A stretch of DNA of 64,000 nt from Sebastes aleutianus (Eukaryota > Chordata > Actinopteri > Perciformes > Sebastidae). The position numbers were made by a program, and so were the translations under genes. The stretch spans positions 38,148,614 to 38,212,613 of the forward strand of contig CAKAKS010000072.1 of assembly GCA_916700875.1 (NCBI GenBank), read 5' to 3'. Positions 9,099 through 21,109 of the stretch are shown one piece after another. The notes beneath the pieces were generated by a model that saw only the letters and a list, made by a program, of their open reading frames with translations, ran no database searches and was not told the DNA's origin. Position 1 is the stretch's first letter. Each line of letters opens with the position of its first letter.

Positions 9099-10742
9099 AT
9101 GGCTGCTGCCAGCAATCTGCAATCTGAAGATCAGTTTCTGTGTTCCATCTGTCTGGATGTGTTCACTGATCCAGTCAGCACACCATGTGGACACAACTTC
9201 TGCAAAAGCTGCATCACTGAACACTGGAATACTAGTGACAGGTGCCAGTGTCCCATATGTAAAGAGGCTTTTACCATAAGACCTGATTTGAGGGTCAACA
9301 CCTTCATCTCTGAGATGGTTGTTCAGTTCAGACAGTCAGCTCAACAGAAAACCAGTAGCAGCAGCTCAGAGCAACAAGTGTCCAAACCAGGAGAAGTTCC
9401 CTGTGACGTCTGCACTGGAACCAAACTGAAGGCCCTGAAGTCCTGCCTGGTGTGTCTGGCCTCCTACTGTGAGACTCACCTGGAGCCTCATCTGACAGCT
9501 TCACGTCTGAAAAGACATCAGCTGATCGAGCCTGTGGAGAACCTGGAAGACAGGATGTGTACGAAGCACGATAAACCTCTGGAGCTGTTCTGTAAGACCG
9601 ACCAGACATGTGTCTGCATGCTCTGCCTCGTTTTAGACCACAAGACACATGATGTTGTTCCTCTGAAAGAAGAATATGAAGGAAAGAAGGCCGAGCTGGG
9701 GAAGACAGAGGCTGAAATCCAGCAGATGATCCAGAAGAGACGACTGAAGATTCAGGAGATCAAACACTCAGTTGACCTCAGTGAGGAAGATGCAGACAGA
9801 GAGATAGCAGAAGGTGTTCAGGTCTTCACTGCTCTGAAGGAGTCTGTTGAGAGAGGCCAGGCCAATCTTATCGACACGATCAAAGAGAAGCAGAAAACAA
9901 CAGAAAAACAGGCCGGAGCTTTCATCAAAGAGCTGGAACAGGAAATCTCTGAGCTGACGAAGAGAAGGACTGAATTGGAGCAGCTCTCACGCTCTGAAGA
10001 CCAATTCCATCTTCTCCAGAGTGTCCAGTCCCTGAAAGCTGCTCCACCCACCAAGGACTGGACAGAGGTCAGCGTCCGTCCATCATATGAGGGGACTGTG
10101 AGGAGAGCTGTGGCTCAGCTGGAGGAGACACTCAGTAAAGAGATGAAGGAGCTGGTCGCTGAGGCTGAGCTGAAGAGGATCCAGCAGTATGCAGTGGATG
10201 TGACTCTTGATCCTGATACAGCTCATCCCCGTCTCATCCTGTCTGATGATGGGAAACAAGTGAATGATAGTGGTGTGTGGAAGAATCTCCCAGACAACCC
10301 AGAGAGAATTTCTAATTATGTTAGTGTTTTAGGAAAGCAGAGTTTCTCTTCAGGCAGATTTTACTTTGAGGTTCAAGTTAAAGGAAAGACTAGCTGGACT
10401 TTAGGAGTGGCCAGAGAGTCGATCAACAGGAAGGGAGTCATAACACGGAGCCCTCAGTATGGTTACTGGACTATATGTTTGAGAAATGGAAATGAGTACC
10501 AAGCTTTTGCTGGGCCTCCAATTCTTCTCTCTCTGAAGTCTCGGCCTCAGAAGGTGGGGGTGTTTGTGGATTATAAGGAGGGTCTGGTCTCCTTTTATGA
10601 CGTAGATGCTGCAGCTCTTATCTACTCCTTTACTGGCTGCTGCTTCACTGAGAAACTCTTGCCATTATTCAGTCCTTGTCCTAATGATGGTGGTAAAAAC
10701 TCTGCCCCTCTGATCATCTCTCCTGTCAATCAAGCTGAGTAG
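9099..10742 (+). CDS. Copy 2: TRIM E3 ubiquitin ligase (bloodthirsty/TRIM39/TRIM21-like)
   Basis: The 547-residue product has the same single-exon RING, B-box, coiled coil and PRY-SPRY layout as copy 1, with all RING and B-box2 metal ligands kept. It starts nine bases after the TTCTCAG acceptor. RING differences are CKSC for CKNC and CPICK for CPMCK. The linker before PRY lacks one residue (RPSYEGT), which explains the length. The PRY-SPRY loops are distinctive: PRLIL, NDSGVWKN, RISNYVSV, KTSWTLGV, TRSPQYGYW, EYQAFAGPPILLSL and LPLFSPCPND. VDYKEGL replaces VDYEEGL at the conserved LDYE-like motif. The combination of near-identical effector domains and distinct loops suggests the same catalytic role with a different target surface (inference). 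Confidence 0.96.
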   Translation: MAAASNLQSEDQFLCSICLDVFTDPVSTPCGHNFCKSCITEHWNTSDRCQCPICKEAFTIRPDLRVNTFISEMVVQFRQSAQQKTSSSSSEQQVSKPGEVPCDVCTGTKLKALKSCLVCLASYCETHLEPHLTASRLKRHQLIEPVENLEDRMCTKHDKPLELFCKTDQTCVCMLCLVLDHKTHDVVPLKEEYEGKKAELGKTEAEIQQMIQKRRLKIQEIKHSVDLSEEDADREIAEGVQVFTALKESVERGQANLIDTIKEKQKTTEKQAGAFIKELEQEISELTKRRTELEQLSRSEDQFHLLQSVQSLKAAPPTKDWTEVSVRPSYEGTVRRAVAQLEETLSKEMKELVAEAELKRIQQYAVDVTLDPDTAHPRLILSDDGKQVNDSGVWKNLPDNPERISNYVSVLGKQSFSSGRFYFEVQVKGKTSWTLGVARESINRKGVITRSPQYGYWTICLRNGNEYQAFAGPPILLSLKSRPQKVGVFVDYKEGLVSFYDVDAAALIYSFTGCCFTEKLLPLFSPCPNDGGKNSAPLIISPVNQAE

Positions 10743-11515
10743 ACTGATGATATTTAAATGAAAAGGTTCACTGTCATATAACAGAACAAATATACATATT
10801 CAGTGGCAATATACAATGTAAACCTGTTGTCTTCAGAATTAATCTTCAGGGCTTTTTTTCTGACATCATGAAAAGTCGACTTTTTAGAGATACGTGGTTC
10901 TCACAGGACAGCGACGCTACAAACATATGATGATCTTATAGTCCATGATGCATTGCTGTAGATTAAACTAGCCAACAGTATATAAAGGAGTTAAAATCAG
11001 CACAATTAGCACAAAACAATTAAAAGCTGAATAAATTAGCTAATTAATTTATCAATCAACAAAAAATTTTTATCTGAAAATATAAATTCATTAGTTGTTT
11101 ATGTAATTATTTAAAGCAAAAAATGTCAAAAATTCACAAATTCCAGCCTCTCAAATGTGAATATTTGCTGGTTTCTGGGTCTTCTATCAAATTAAACCAA
11201 ATATCGTTGGATTATTATAAATCATAATGGGCATTTGTGACTTTTTTTCTGATATTTTTTGCACCAAGAGATTAATCAATAATGAAAATAATTCTTAGTT
11301 GCAGCATTAGAGCTTTAATTCTGTTTTATAGGCCTACATCTTTTCAGCTGTTGTTGGGTTTTGAACATTTAATTAGCATTAAGTGAATGATTAATGGTCT
11401 TTATTTTTACTAGTTATTCAGTCATCCGGTTATTGGGTTTTAATGTTTAATATGCATTTATGTAGTTATTCATCTAATCAGTCATCACTGCAATAAAATC
11501 CTATGCAGAAGAAGA
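10743..11515 (+). other. Copy 2: 3' UTR with poly(A) signal
   Basis: Shorter than its equivalents because about 190 bp is missing at about 11,000-11,020, between TTAAAATCAGCACAA and AATTAAAAGCTG. AATAAA is at 11492-11497. The MITE relic is at about 11018-11317. Confidence 0.75.
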
Positions 11516-12113
11516 AACTTTTTGTGTGAGTGTTTTATTTTGAAACTGGAGTCTTGTCCTCAAAGTCACAAAGGTTTTTGTAGGTTGGATGTGTTTCTCA
11601 ACTGTGGCCACTAGATGTGAGCATGACAACACACATCAGAGGGAGGAGAGTTTGTTAGAGGCATGCACAGACTGCACACACCACTCAACTTCCTGGTCTA
11701 ATTCAGCAACAACTAATAGGAACGAAGCAAATACAAGAATTACATGAGAAGGTTAGAACATTACAGGACAAACAGTGAGCTGAAATCTGGACAGACAGTA
11801 TGATTGTTGCAGAGCTGTAGAGGACTGTAAAGTGGCTGCTGGTTTCTGCTGACCCTAAGATGTATTCTTACATGTGGGATTGACTTTTCTTTTGTGAAAA
11901 CTGTCCTGGTGGAGGAAACACATCCTCACAAACAGAGCTGCTGTAAGAGGTGGAGCAACACTGGAAGGAGGAGAGCTTCAACGTCACATTACAGAAATGA
12001 AACTGCATGTTTGTCAGAGAACTGCAGTCGAGACAAGTCTCTGTGTTTCTGTCTAAAGAAATATTAAACTGAGTTCATCAGGTCTTTCTCAACAACAACA
12101 GACTCAAATACTG
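11516..12113 (+). promoter_or_regulatory. Copy 3: promoter and non-coding exon 1 of the pseudogene
   Basis: The block is as well preserved as in intact copies and ends at the donor ACTG/GTGAGTG (exon end 12113). The imperfect ISRE is at 11508-11519. The region could therefore still start transcription although the gene body behind it is gutted. Confidence 0.6.
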
Positions 12114-13561
12114 GTGAGTGCAGCTGATAATATTTACTGTGTTTCAACAACCAGCATTAACACAAAACTTACAGCTCTAATCAAACAGGAAGTTACACTC
12201 TTTTCAACTCATATTGACCAGTGTTGGTACTCTCTTATTCACATGTTGTGTGTATCTGCCGGTATCAGCAACCTCTTGCAACTTATTCCTATTTATTCAT
12301 TATTTCTTTAAGCATGTTAAACTGTGTCAGTCATAATCAGTTGTGATTTTTTTGCTATATATACTTGGGCTATATGCATCTTCTATAGTAGGCCTATAAT
12401 ACTCCAATAATATTCACACTGGTACATTATAGGGTTAAGGTGGTGTGTTTGTATATAGTGTTAATAGTTAAAGTGTTTACCGGTGTTATTTGTAGCCTTC
12501 AGCATCTCTCTATAATATATTATAGGATGTCTATAGGCTGGAATCAACAGCAGCCAGACAGACAGGCAGGTATACATGCAGAGCTGAGGTGTGTGAGCTC
12601 TTCATTTAGGTTTTAGGAGCAGAGTCCCAGTCAGGATGCTCCTACATATTATACAGAGACACATTATGAATTTATACAGTGAATAAAAGATACTAGGAGA
12701 TATTGGGTTTGGGGTCCTATCCTGAGAAAATTTGATGGATTTTGACTTAAATCTGCTTTTTTCATCATTGTGGACCATTATTATTACTAGTTAAATGATT
12801 ATTTTTATTATTTATCACAGCCTTCGGCTGAACATTTAATTCTTCTGGAAATGTTTGTCCTGTAAAATCGTATTCTATAAATCAGAAAACTTTTAAATAC
12901 TCTTTCATCAATTATATTTGTTCACAAAAAAAAGTTATGACGAACAGTTTATTAATTATTTTACAAAAAGGATGTGAACATTGTATTGATAAATTACAGC
13001 ATCCTCGTTCTCACCTGATATTATTGTTAGCCTAGCCACCATAACCAGTCTGACTGTTCACTGACTGCGCTGTGTGTGTTGATGTGTGTGGAGCTCCGAC
13101 AAGGCCTATTAAAGGGGGCTAGGTCACGGGCGGACATGGCACCGGGGGTATGTCACATGCACAATGTAACTGAAGCTTTGGCCGTGCGTTGCAATTGGTT
13201 CAGTTTCGGCAGAGGCAGACCAGATTTTTACTGCGCATGTGTTGTACCCCAAAGATATGACGCGTACTCAGCCTCCTTCCATAGGCCTTAAACAGCAGCA
13301 GGAAGAGGCTGCAGCTTTAGCCCTGGAGCCCATATGTACATAGTACCTATTATGCCCTGATATTGCAATTCAGTTTTTTGTCTCGACGATGCATATCGTC
13401 ACGTTTTTATATCGCAATATTTTGTAGCACAATATTTCGTCACACCCCTATTAATAATAGAGCGCGATTTCACATTATATAAAACTCCACATTGCAGAAC
13501 ATTAACATATGGCATATCATTTATTATTCTACATAAATATTTTGAAACATTAACTGTCCTT
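12114..13561 (+). other. Copy 3: residual intron, cut by deletion
   Basis: The sequence follows the long intron class from the donor through the hAT-like end (about 13355-13450) and the left inverted-repeat arm (about 13450-13545). It stops at TTAACTG (13556). Five bases of unmatched filler (13557-13561) join it to SPRY coding sequence. The acceptor and the start of the coding exon are gone. Confidence 0.8.
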
Positions 13562-13885
13562 TCGATCAACAGGAATGGAAACATCACACTGAGACCTCAG
13601 AATGGTTACTGGACTATATGTTTGAGAAATGGAAATGAGTACAAAGCTGCTACTAGCCCTCGAGTCAGTCTCTCTCTGAAGTCTCGGCCTCAGAAGGTGG
13701 GGGTGTTTGTGGATTATGAGGAGGGTCTGGTCTCCTTTTATGACGTAGATGCTGCAGCTCTTATCTACTCCTTTACTGGCTGCTGCTTCACTGAGAAACT
13801 CTTCCCATACTTCGGTCCTTGTCCTAATTATGGTGGTAAAATCTCTGCCCCTCTGATCATCTCTCCTGTCAATCAAGCTGAGTAG
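13562..13885 (+). pseudogene. Copy 3: TRIM pseudogene, C-terminal SPRY remnant
   Basis: Only the last 107 codons remain open, equivalent to residues about 442-548 of copy 1. RING, B-boxes, coiled coil and PRY are lost by a deletion of roughly 2.2 kb relative to copy 2, running from inside the intron into SPRY. The retained segment reads SINRNGNITL and EYKAATSPRVSL, the same as copy 9, so both derive from one subtype. The GPCPNYGGKI ending is private. No splice acceptor or start lies before the remnant, so a functional ligase is not expected. The stop codon is at the normal place (13883-13885). Confidence 0.92.
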
Positions 13886-14106
13886 ACTGATGATATTTAA
13901 ATGAAAAGGTTCACTGTCATATAACAGAACAAATATACATATTCAGTGGCAATATACAATGTAAACCTGTTGTCTTCAGAATTAATCTTCAGGGCTGTTT
14001 TTCTGACACCATGAAAAGTCGACTGTTTAGAGATACGTGGTTCTCACAGGACAGCGACGCTACAAACATATGATGATCTTATAGACCATCATGCATTGCT
14101 GTAGAT

Positions 14107-16575
14107 CAGGGATGTCCAAACTTTTTTCACTGAGGGCCACATACAGAAAAATATAGGAAAGGCTGGGCCACTCACTAGAGGTGAGGTATATCGCCTCACC
14201 TCTAGTGTTTTAAAGTTAACACAATTAATCAAATGAGGTAAATTATGCTTGATATTTGAATATTCTTCAAGAAAAAAAAAATCCTACATCACAACTTTCC
14301 ATTAATGTATTTTCATTTATTTTGTTACAAAAAGGGTTGGCAGCTCATTCTCAAAACAGCAACTTGAGATTGCTTCTTAGTCAGGATGGTGATCCCCCTT
14401 CACAGCCCTGTATACAGGGGGACATTAAGGGGACAAGGGGATGGGTATATTAATAATAAGTTATTGGGGTTGTTAACAAATCAACTAACGTTTGTGATAA
14501 AATGTTACTAACTTTAATTGACTGAATTTATTAAGTAATTGGGCTTGTGAACACATGAATACTGTGTAATATATTTGAACTCACCTATAATGGGAACAGC
14601 GCTGCACTTAGTGGGAGCAGTGATGCTGCGCTTTGGACTGAAGGATGGCTGGCAGGTCGGGAGTAAGTTTGGTGGTTGAGATGCGAAGGACATCACAGAG
14701 ATGGCTGTCGGTCATTTTGGTTCTCAGTCTGCTTTTGTTCAGAGTTAAAAGAGAAAATGTTTGCTCACATATGTATGTTGAGCCGAACAGACTCATCATT
14801 CGTTTTGCGTGGCGTCGCATCAGAGGAAACTTGGCCTCTTCCAAGCTCCGGTAGAAGTCGGGTAGGGAGAGAAGCTGATGCTGATTCTTCAGAGAATCAT
14901 CACACTGCATTTCGATAAGTTCTAATTGCAGACTATCTTCCACTTCTTCTGCATCCATCAGGAAGGGAGTGGAGAACAGCTTGATTTCTTTCTCAATGGC
15001 AGAAAAATCTTGGAGGCGCAGACTGAATTCTGTCATGAGAGATGTGAAGACAGACACATATTTCCCCTTTTTAGCAGAAAGGTTAACCTCTGGAAAAGCA
15101 ACTTTGATTTCGGACAGCGTGGGGAAGTGCGCAACATTGAAGTTGCGTAGTTGTGTCTCAAAGAGACGAAGCTTCACACAGAAGGCTTTCATGTGTGCGT
15201 AAAGTTGTGGCACAAGCTGGTCTTTGCCTTGCAGGCTCTTGTTCAGTGTGTTGAGATGACCAGTAAGATCAACTAGAAAGCCAGGTCTGCCAGCCATAGA
15301 GGGTCACTCAGTTCATGAAGAGGTCGGTCCTTCTCTGAGCCAGTGCACTTCAGAATGATAGAGTAGGTCCCCGTATTCAGCATCAACATCAGATAGGAAA
15401 GCTTGAAATTCTCTGCGGTGGAGCCCTCGTGCTCGAATTATGTTGACAGTTTTCACAACTGTGTTCATCACATGGCCAAGCTGGATTGTCTTGGCACAGA
15501 GGGCTTCTTGGTGGATGATACAGTGCATTTTAACAGCCTCACCTCCACTCTCTCGCACCTTGGCGCACACCATAGAGGCCATTCCTTTGCGCTCGCCCGT
15601 CATAGCTGGAGCCCCATCGGTTGTAACTCCACACAGCTTGTCCCATTTAAGTCCCATCTTGTTAATTGCATCTGACACAGCTTCAAACATGTCCTTACCC
15701 GTTGTTGTGCCCTTGAGACCCTTGAGATCAAGCAGCGCCTCCGTAATGCAAAAGTTATCGTCAACTCCCCGCAAAAAAATTAACAGCTGTGGCATCTGTG
15801 CTCTCATCACATGCAATCGAGTAAAAATCAAAAGCACAAGCTTTATGTGACACTTGATGCTTTAAGTTAGCTGACAAGTCTTCGATTCGCCACACAACTG
15901 TGTTTCTGGACGTGCTCACGTTGTTGAATTCCTGCGTCTTTTCCGGGCACATTATTCCTGCGACTTTAGTGAAGCACTGTTTTATGAAGTCCCCATCTGA
16001 GAAAGATTTCCCGTGTCGCGCTATGAGTTGAGCTACTTCGTAGCTAGCTATTGTAGCATTTTCTTGTGTTTTGTTAGCGCGGAAAAAATACTGTTGTTGA
16101 GCTAGCAGGCTAGCTGCCATTAGCTTAACTTTCTCTTCTCGCTCAGCACCAGTGTAGGACGTGTAGGTCTGATGATTGGTTTCGTAGTGTCTTCGTACAT
16201 TATACTCTTTCATCACTGTAACAGTGTCATTGCAAATCAAACAGACACACTTCCCCTTGAATTCTATGAAAAAATATTCATTTTCCCACCGTGTCTGAAA
16301 TTTTCTGCACTCACTTACTATCTTGCGTTTCTTTGGTTCTGCCATTTTTGGTCATCCGTGGCAAACTTTTTCTTTGATTAATTGTGTTTTGCAGAGAATC
16401 TGCCTTGTTGAAGGCAGTAGCTCCATCTATTGGTAAAACTAAGAACTACAATACACTCAAGCGCAAGTTTCATGTGTGGGCCACATTCCATTATATTTTT
16501 AGAATTTGCTGCGGGCCAATTAAAAATAGACCACGGGCCGCAGTTGGCCCGCGGGCCGTAGTTTGGACACCCCTG
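14107..16575 (-). mobile_element. hAT transposon (BED-finger transposase), full length, decayed
   Basis: The ends are near-perfect inverted repeats: CAGGGATGTCCAAACTTT at the left, and CAGGGGTGTCCAAACTAC read inwards from the right. An 8-bp target duplication CTGTAGAT flanks the element (14099-14106 and 16576-16583) and fits the hAT preference nTnnnnAn. Other copies show the empty site with one CTGTAGAT. Transposase frames on the minus strand fill most of the interior. The family resembles hAT-Charlie elements of the type domesticated in GTF2IRD2. Confidence 0.92.
14608..16345 (-). pseudogene. hAT transposase, frameshifted and internally deleted
   Basis: The reading frame is broken into three open pieces. 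The first (16345-15761) begins MAEPKKRKI and has a BED-type zinc finger (CLIC followed by H-x4-H). It goes out of frame near 15,790, where the catalytic-core DESTDAT motif should run on. The second (15837-15313) holds the middle of the RNase H-like core (GVTTDGAPAMTG, HCIIHQEALC). Near 15,310 coding sequence is missing after HWL and the frame changes again. The third (15297-14608) ends in a hAT dimerisation region (FPLMRRHAKRMMSLFGSTYICEQTFS). Transposition by its own product is not expected. Confidence 0.9.
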
Positions 16576-17331
16576 CTGTAGATTAAACTAGCCAACAGTA
16601 TATAAAGGAGTTAAAATTAGCACACCCTTAAACATCTACAGCAGTAAAATGCAACATACACATTAATGCAGCAGTAATATTAATCCAGAAACATCAGATA
16701 TAATAGTAAAACACTGACAGGGAACATTTTACTGCACAATCAGTACTTTTACTTTTCATACGTTAAGTACATTTTTCTGATAAAGACAACCACTCAGTTT
16801 CAAAAAGTTACTCTTGTGTACTCTTTCTGTGATTAATTAAGAGCTGAATAAATTAGCTAATTAATTTATCAATCAACAAAAAATAATGTGCAAATATTAA
16901 TCAATTAATTGTTCATTTAATTTTTTTAAAGCAAAAATGTCAAAAATTCACAGATTCCAGCCTCTCAATTGTGAATATTTGCTGGTTTCTGGGTCTTCTA
17001 TCATATTAAACCAAATATCTTTGGATTATTATAAATCATAATGGGCATTTGTGACTTTTTTTCTGATATTTTATGCACCAAGAGATTAATCAATAATGAA
17101 AATAATTGTTAGTTGCAGCATTAGAGCTTTAATTTTGTTTTATAGGTCTACATCTTTTCAGCTGTTGTTGGGTTTTAAACATTTAATTAGCATTAAGTGA
17201 ATGATTAATGGTCTTTATTTTTACTAGTTATACAGTCATCTGGTTATTGGGTTTTAATTTCTAATATGCATTTATGTTGTTATTCATTTAATCAGTCATC
17301 ACTGCAATAAAATCCTGTGCAGAAGAAGAAA

Positions 17332-17927
17332 CTTTTTGTGTGAGTGTTTTATTTTGAAACTGGAGTCTTGTCCACAAAGTCACAAAGGTTTTCACAGGTT
17401 GGATGTGTTTCTCAACTGTGGCCACTAGATGTGAGCATGACAACACACATCAGAGGGAGGAGAGTTTGTTAGAGGCATGCACAGACTGCACACACCACTC
17501 AACTTCCTGGTCTGATTCAGCAACAACTTATAGGAATGAAGCAAATACAAGAATTACATGAGAAGGTTAGAACATTACAGGACAAACAGTGAGCTGAAAT
17601 CTGGACAGACAGTATGATTGTTGCAGAGCTGTAGAGGACTGTAAAGTGGCTGCTGGTTTCTGCTGACCCTAAGATGTATTCTTACATGTGGGATTGACTT
17701 TTATTTTGTGAAAACTGTCCTGGTGGAGGAAACACATCCTCACAAACAGAGCTGCTGTAAGAGGTGGAGCAACACTGGAAGGAGGAGAGCTTCAACGTCA
17801 CATTACAGAAATGAAACTGCATGTTTGTCAGAGAGCTGCAGTCGAGACAAGTCCCTGTGTTTCTGTCTAAAGAAATATTAAACTGAGTTCATCAGGTCTT
17901 TCTCAACAACAACAGACTCAAATACTG
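17332..17927 (+). promoter_or_regulatory. Copy 4: promoter and non-coding exon 1
   Basis: Conserved block ending at the donor (exon end 17927). Imperfect ISRE GAAGAAGAAACT at 17322-17333 and the exon-1 IRF-like AAATGAAACT near 17808 are both present. Confidence 0.65.
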
Positions 17928-19098
17928 GTGAGTGCAGCTGATAATATTTACTGTGTTTCAAAACTTACAGCTCTAATCAAACAGGAAGTTACACTCTTTT
18001 CATTTCATACTGACCAGTGTTTGAAGTGGGAAAAAAATAAGTGCCGGTACTCTCTTATTCACATGTTGTGTGTATCTGCCGGTATCAGCAATCTCTTGTG
18101 ACTTATTCCTATTTATTCATTATTTCTTTAAGCATGTTAAACTGTGTCAGTCATAATCAGTTGTGATTTTATTGATATATATACTTGGGCTATATGCATC
18201 TTCTATAGTAGGCCTATAATACTGCAATAATATTCACACTGGAACATTATAGGGTTAAGGTGGTGTGTTTGTATATAGTGTTAATAGTTAAAGTGCTGTC
18301 CTGTGTTATTTGTAGCCTTCAGCATCTCTCTATAATATATTATAGGATGTCTATAGGCTGGAATCAACAGCAGCCAGACAGACAGGCAGGTATACATGCA
18401 GAGCTGAGGTGTGTGAGCTCTTCATTCAGGTTGTAGGAGCAGAGTCCCAGTCAGGATGCTTTTTGACTTAAATCTACGCATTTTACATCATTATGGACCA
18501 TTATTATTACTAGTTAAATGATTATTTTTATTATTTATCACAGCCTTCGTCTGAACATTTAATTCTTCTGGAAATGTTAGTCCTTTAAAATCATTTTCTA
18601 TAAATCAGAAGAGCAGATTCAGAAAACTTTTAATGTTTCATTAATTATATTTGTTCACATATAAAAAAAAAATAAAGTTTTCACAAACAGTTCACTTATT
18701 TTTTTTCTATTATTTTTTTTTTGTAAATATGTTTTATTGATTTTCAAAGATTTTATCCAACAAAAATAATAGATACAAAACATGTATAAATCAAACAAAA
18801 TAGATATCATTCATCAGATCTGTTTACAGAGTTAAGTCCAAATTCCCTTCCCTATCCCCTCCCTACCCACCCACCCATCCATAGGGTCACAAGTTACAGA
18901 ATACATTTAGTTGCATGAAGGAAAGATATACAATAAACAAAAGAGAGGGGAGAAAAATAAGTAGGAAAATAACTTATAAAGAGAGAAAAAGAAAATAAAT
19001 AAATGATAAAATAAATAAAAATAAGATAAAGAGAGAAAAAAGAAGGGAGGATGGGGGGGGCTGCTCACTACTGTAATATGACATTCATGTTTTCCACT

Positions 19099-20055
19099 CT
19101 ACTCTTCGTCAAGGGGTTCCTGCAGAGAGTCATAAAAATCCCAAAAGGGCCTCCATATCTTAGCAAAAGTTTGAGAGGAACCTTTCAACGTGTATTTAAT
19201 TTTTTCTAGTTTTAAGAAATACATAACCTCTTTGACCCAGTGAGAAAAGGATGGAGGAGTGCGTTGTTTCCATTTTAGGAGGATCAAACGTCTCGCAAGG
19301 AGTGTAGTAAAACCAACGACCACACAGGCCCCACCCGGCAGACGAGCACTGGATTCCCTTGGTATTAAACCAAAGAGGGCACAAATTGGGTCCGGGTCGA
19401 ATTGGGTTCCAAACATCTTGCTTAAAGCTTTAAAAATACTTATCCAAAAGGTGGAGAGATTCGAGCACAGCCAAAACATGTGCATTAAGTCTGCTGGTTG
19501 GCCTCTACATCGAGGACATAGAGGTTCAACATTTGGATAGATCTTTGCCAATCTTGCATTAGTAAAGTGAACTCTGTGTACGATCTTCAGTTGTATTAAG
19601 CCATGCCTAGCTGATGTAGACGATGTGTGTACCAAGTCCAAGACAGTGTCCCACTGATCATCTGTTAAAACCACTCCAAGATCAGATTCCCAGGCCTTTT
19701 TTAAAAGTTCAGTAGAGCGTGGATTGATGTTGTTAATGAGCTCATAAATCTGGGATATGAATCCTTTGCTATCTGGAGTCAGTTCGAGGAGGTGGTCGAC
19801 ATGCGGAAATGAGTTAAATATCTTTCGTACAAAGCTCCTGATCTTCAAGTAACGAAAGAAATGGTTCTTAGGTAAGTCATAAATTTGGGATAATTGAGAG
19901 AAAGATGCAAAGGTGCCCTCCACATATAGATTATTGATTGACCTAATACCTAATACCTTTATCAAACCATAAGGTAAATGCAGGGTCTGTACAGGAAGGA
20001 ATGAACATGTGATTAGACTTAATGGGGGAGAGGATAGAGGTCCCCTGCAGACCAA
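19099..20055 (-). pseudogene. L1 ORF2 C-terminal fragment
   Basis: An open stretch of 318 codons in the C-terminal part of the L1 ORF2. It contains the CPRCRGQPADLMHMFWLC cysteine/histidine cluster. It goes out of frame with the upstream part near 19,950-19,980, where the overlapping frame (to 20188) takes over, so it is a decayed piece and not a host gene. Confidence 0.85.
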
Positions 20056-20695
20056 AATGCCTTCTAAACTGAGCCCATATTCGTATAGAGTGATTAACTA
20101 TTATGTTTGAACTCAAATTGTTGCAAAGAAGGGGCAAGGCTGCACAGACCACCGAGCCCAAGTGGTGTTGGCATGATGAGAACTCCACCTAGACCCAGCC
20201 TGCCTTTTCTGTAATCGGTTTGTCTTCGAACCAGTGAATTAACTTCTGAATGTTGCATGCCCAATAATAAAAAAGGAAATTGGGCAATGCTAGACCTCCT
20301 GAGCGCTTTGGTCTTTGGAGAAGAGTCTTGCTGATCCGACTAGGCATATTCCCCCATATGAAAGAGACAATACTTTTATCAAGTGTTTTGAAAAATTATT
20401 TTTTAATTAGGATGGGGATGTTTTGGAAAAGGTATAAAAAATTTGGTAAAACTATCATTTTAATTAGGCCAATGCGCCCTGCCAATGACAAAGGTAAAGA
20501 TTCCCAACGGTTCATATCCTGCTTACATTTACTAAGAAGAGCAGAGAAGTTTTTTTGTGAAAGTAGCCGGGAAGGAACGAGTGACCTCAACTCCCAAGTA
20601 TTTAAAACCCTCTCTGACTATTTTAAAGGGGGAAGCGCTAGAAGGGAGAGCGTCTGTCTCAGAATTTAAAGAGAAAAGTTCACTCTTTTGTAAAT

Positions 20696-21109
20696 TTAAC
20701 TTATAACCCGAAATTTTTCAAATGTATTCAGGGCATCCAAAATACAGGGGAGTGATAATGCTGGATCAGAGACATACAGAAGCAGATCATCTGCGTAAAG
20801 AGATACTTTGAACTCCTGCCCAGCTTGATATATGCCCTTAAAGTCCTGACAAAGTCGCAGTGCTGTTGCTAGGGGCTCAATGGCCAGTGCAAAAAAGAGA
20901 GGGGAGAGGGGACACCCCTGCCTTGTCCCCCTTCCAAGGGAGAAGTAACTTGACAGAGTTTTATTAGAGATAACAGCCACAAGGGGAGAGGAATACAGCA
21001 ATTTGATCCAGGCAATGAATTCGTCTTTATAGCCAAATTTGTGGAGAGCGAAGAAAAGGTATTTCCACTTGACCCGGCCAAAGGCCTTCTCAGCATCGAG
21101 CGAAATCAC
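20696..21109 (-). pseudogene. L1 reverse transcriptase domain fragment
   Basis: This 137-codon stretch holds the central RT motifs: DAEKAFGRVKW, TRQGCPLSPLFFALAIEPLA and SLYADDLLLYVSD with the two catalytic aspartates of YADD. The first catalytic aspartate expected in D-x-x-K-A-F is present (DAEKAF). Upstream coding sequence is interrupted by a stop just before 21,109. Confidence 0.88.

Larger units (their letters stand above)
13886..17331 (+). other. Copy 3: 3' UTR interrupted by a hAT transposon
   Basis: The 3' UTR starts normally, is split at 14107 by a 2.47 kb hAT element and resumes at 16576. AATAAA is at 17306-17311. The MITE relic is at about 16835-17130. Confidence 0.8.

Noticed and set aside
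9328..10054. Long open frames on the minus strand inside each TRIM coding exon (about 106, 78 and 110 codons, repeated in every copy)
   Set aside because: They are conserved only because the sense strand is conserved; they have no promoter, splice or domain evidence and are read as antisense shadows.
18661..18725. Target site duplication of the L1
   Set aside because: TTATT-like sequence occurs on both sides, but the region is A/T-rich and a duplication cannot be told from chance.
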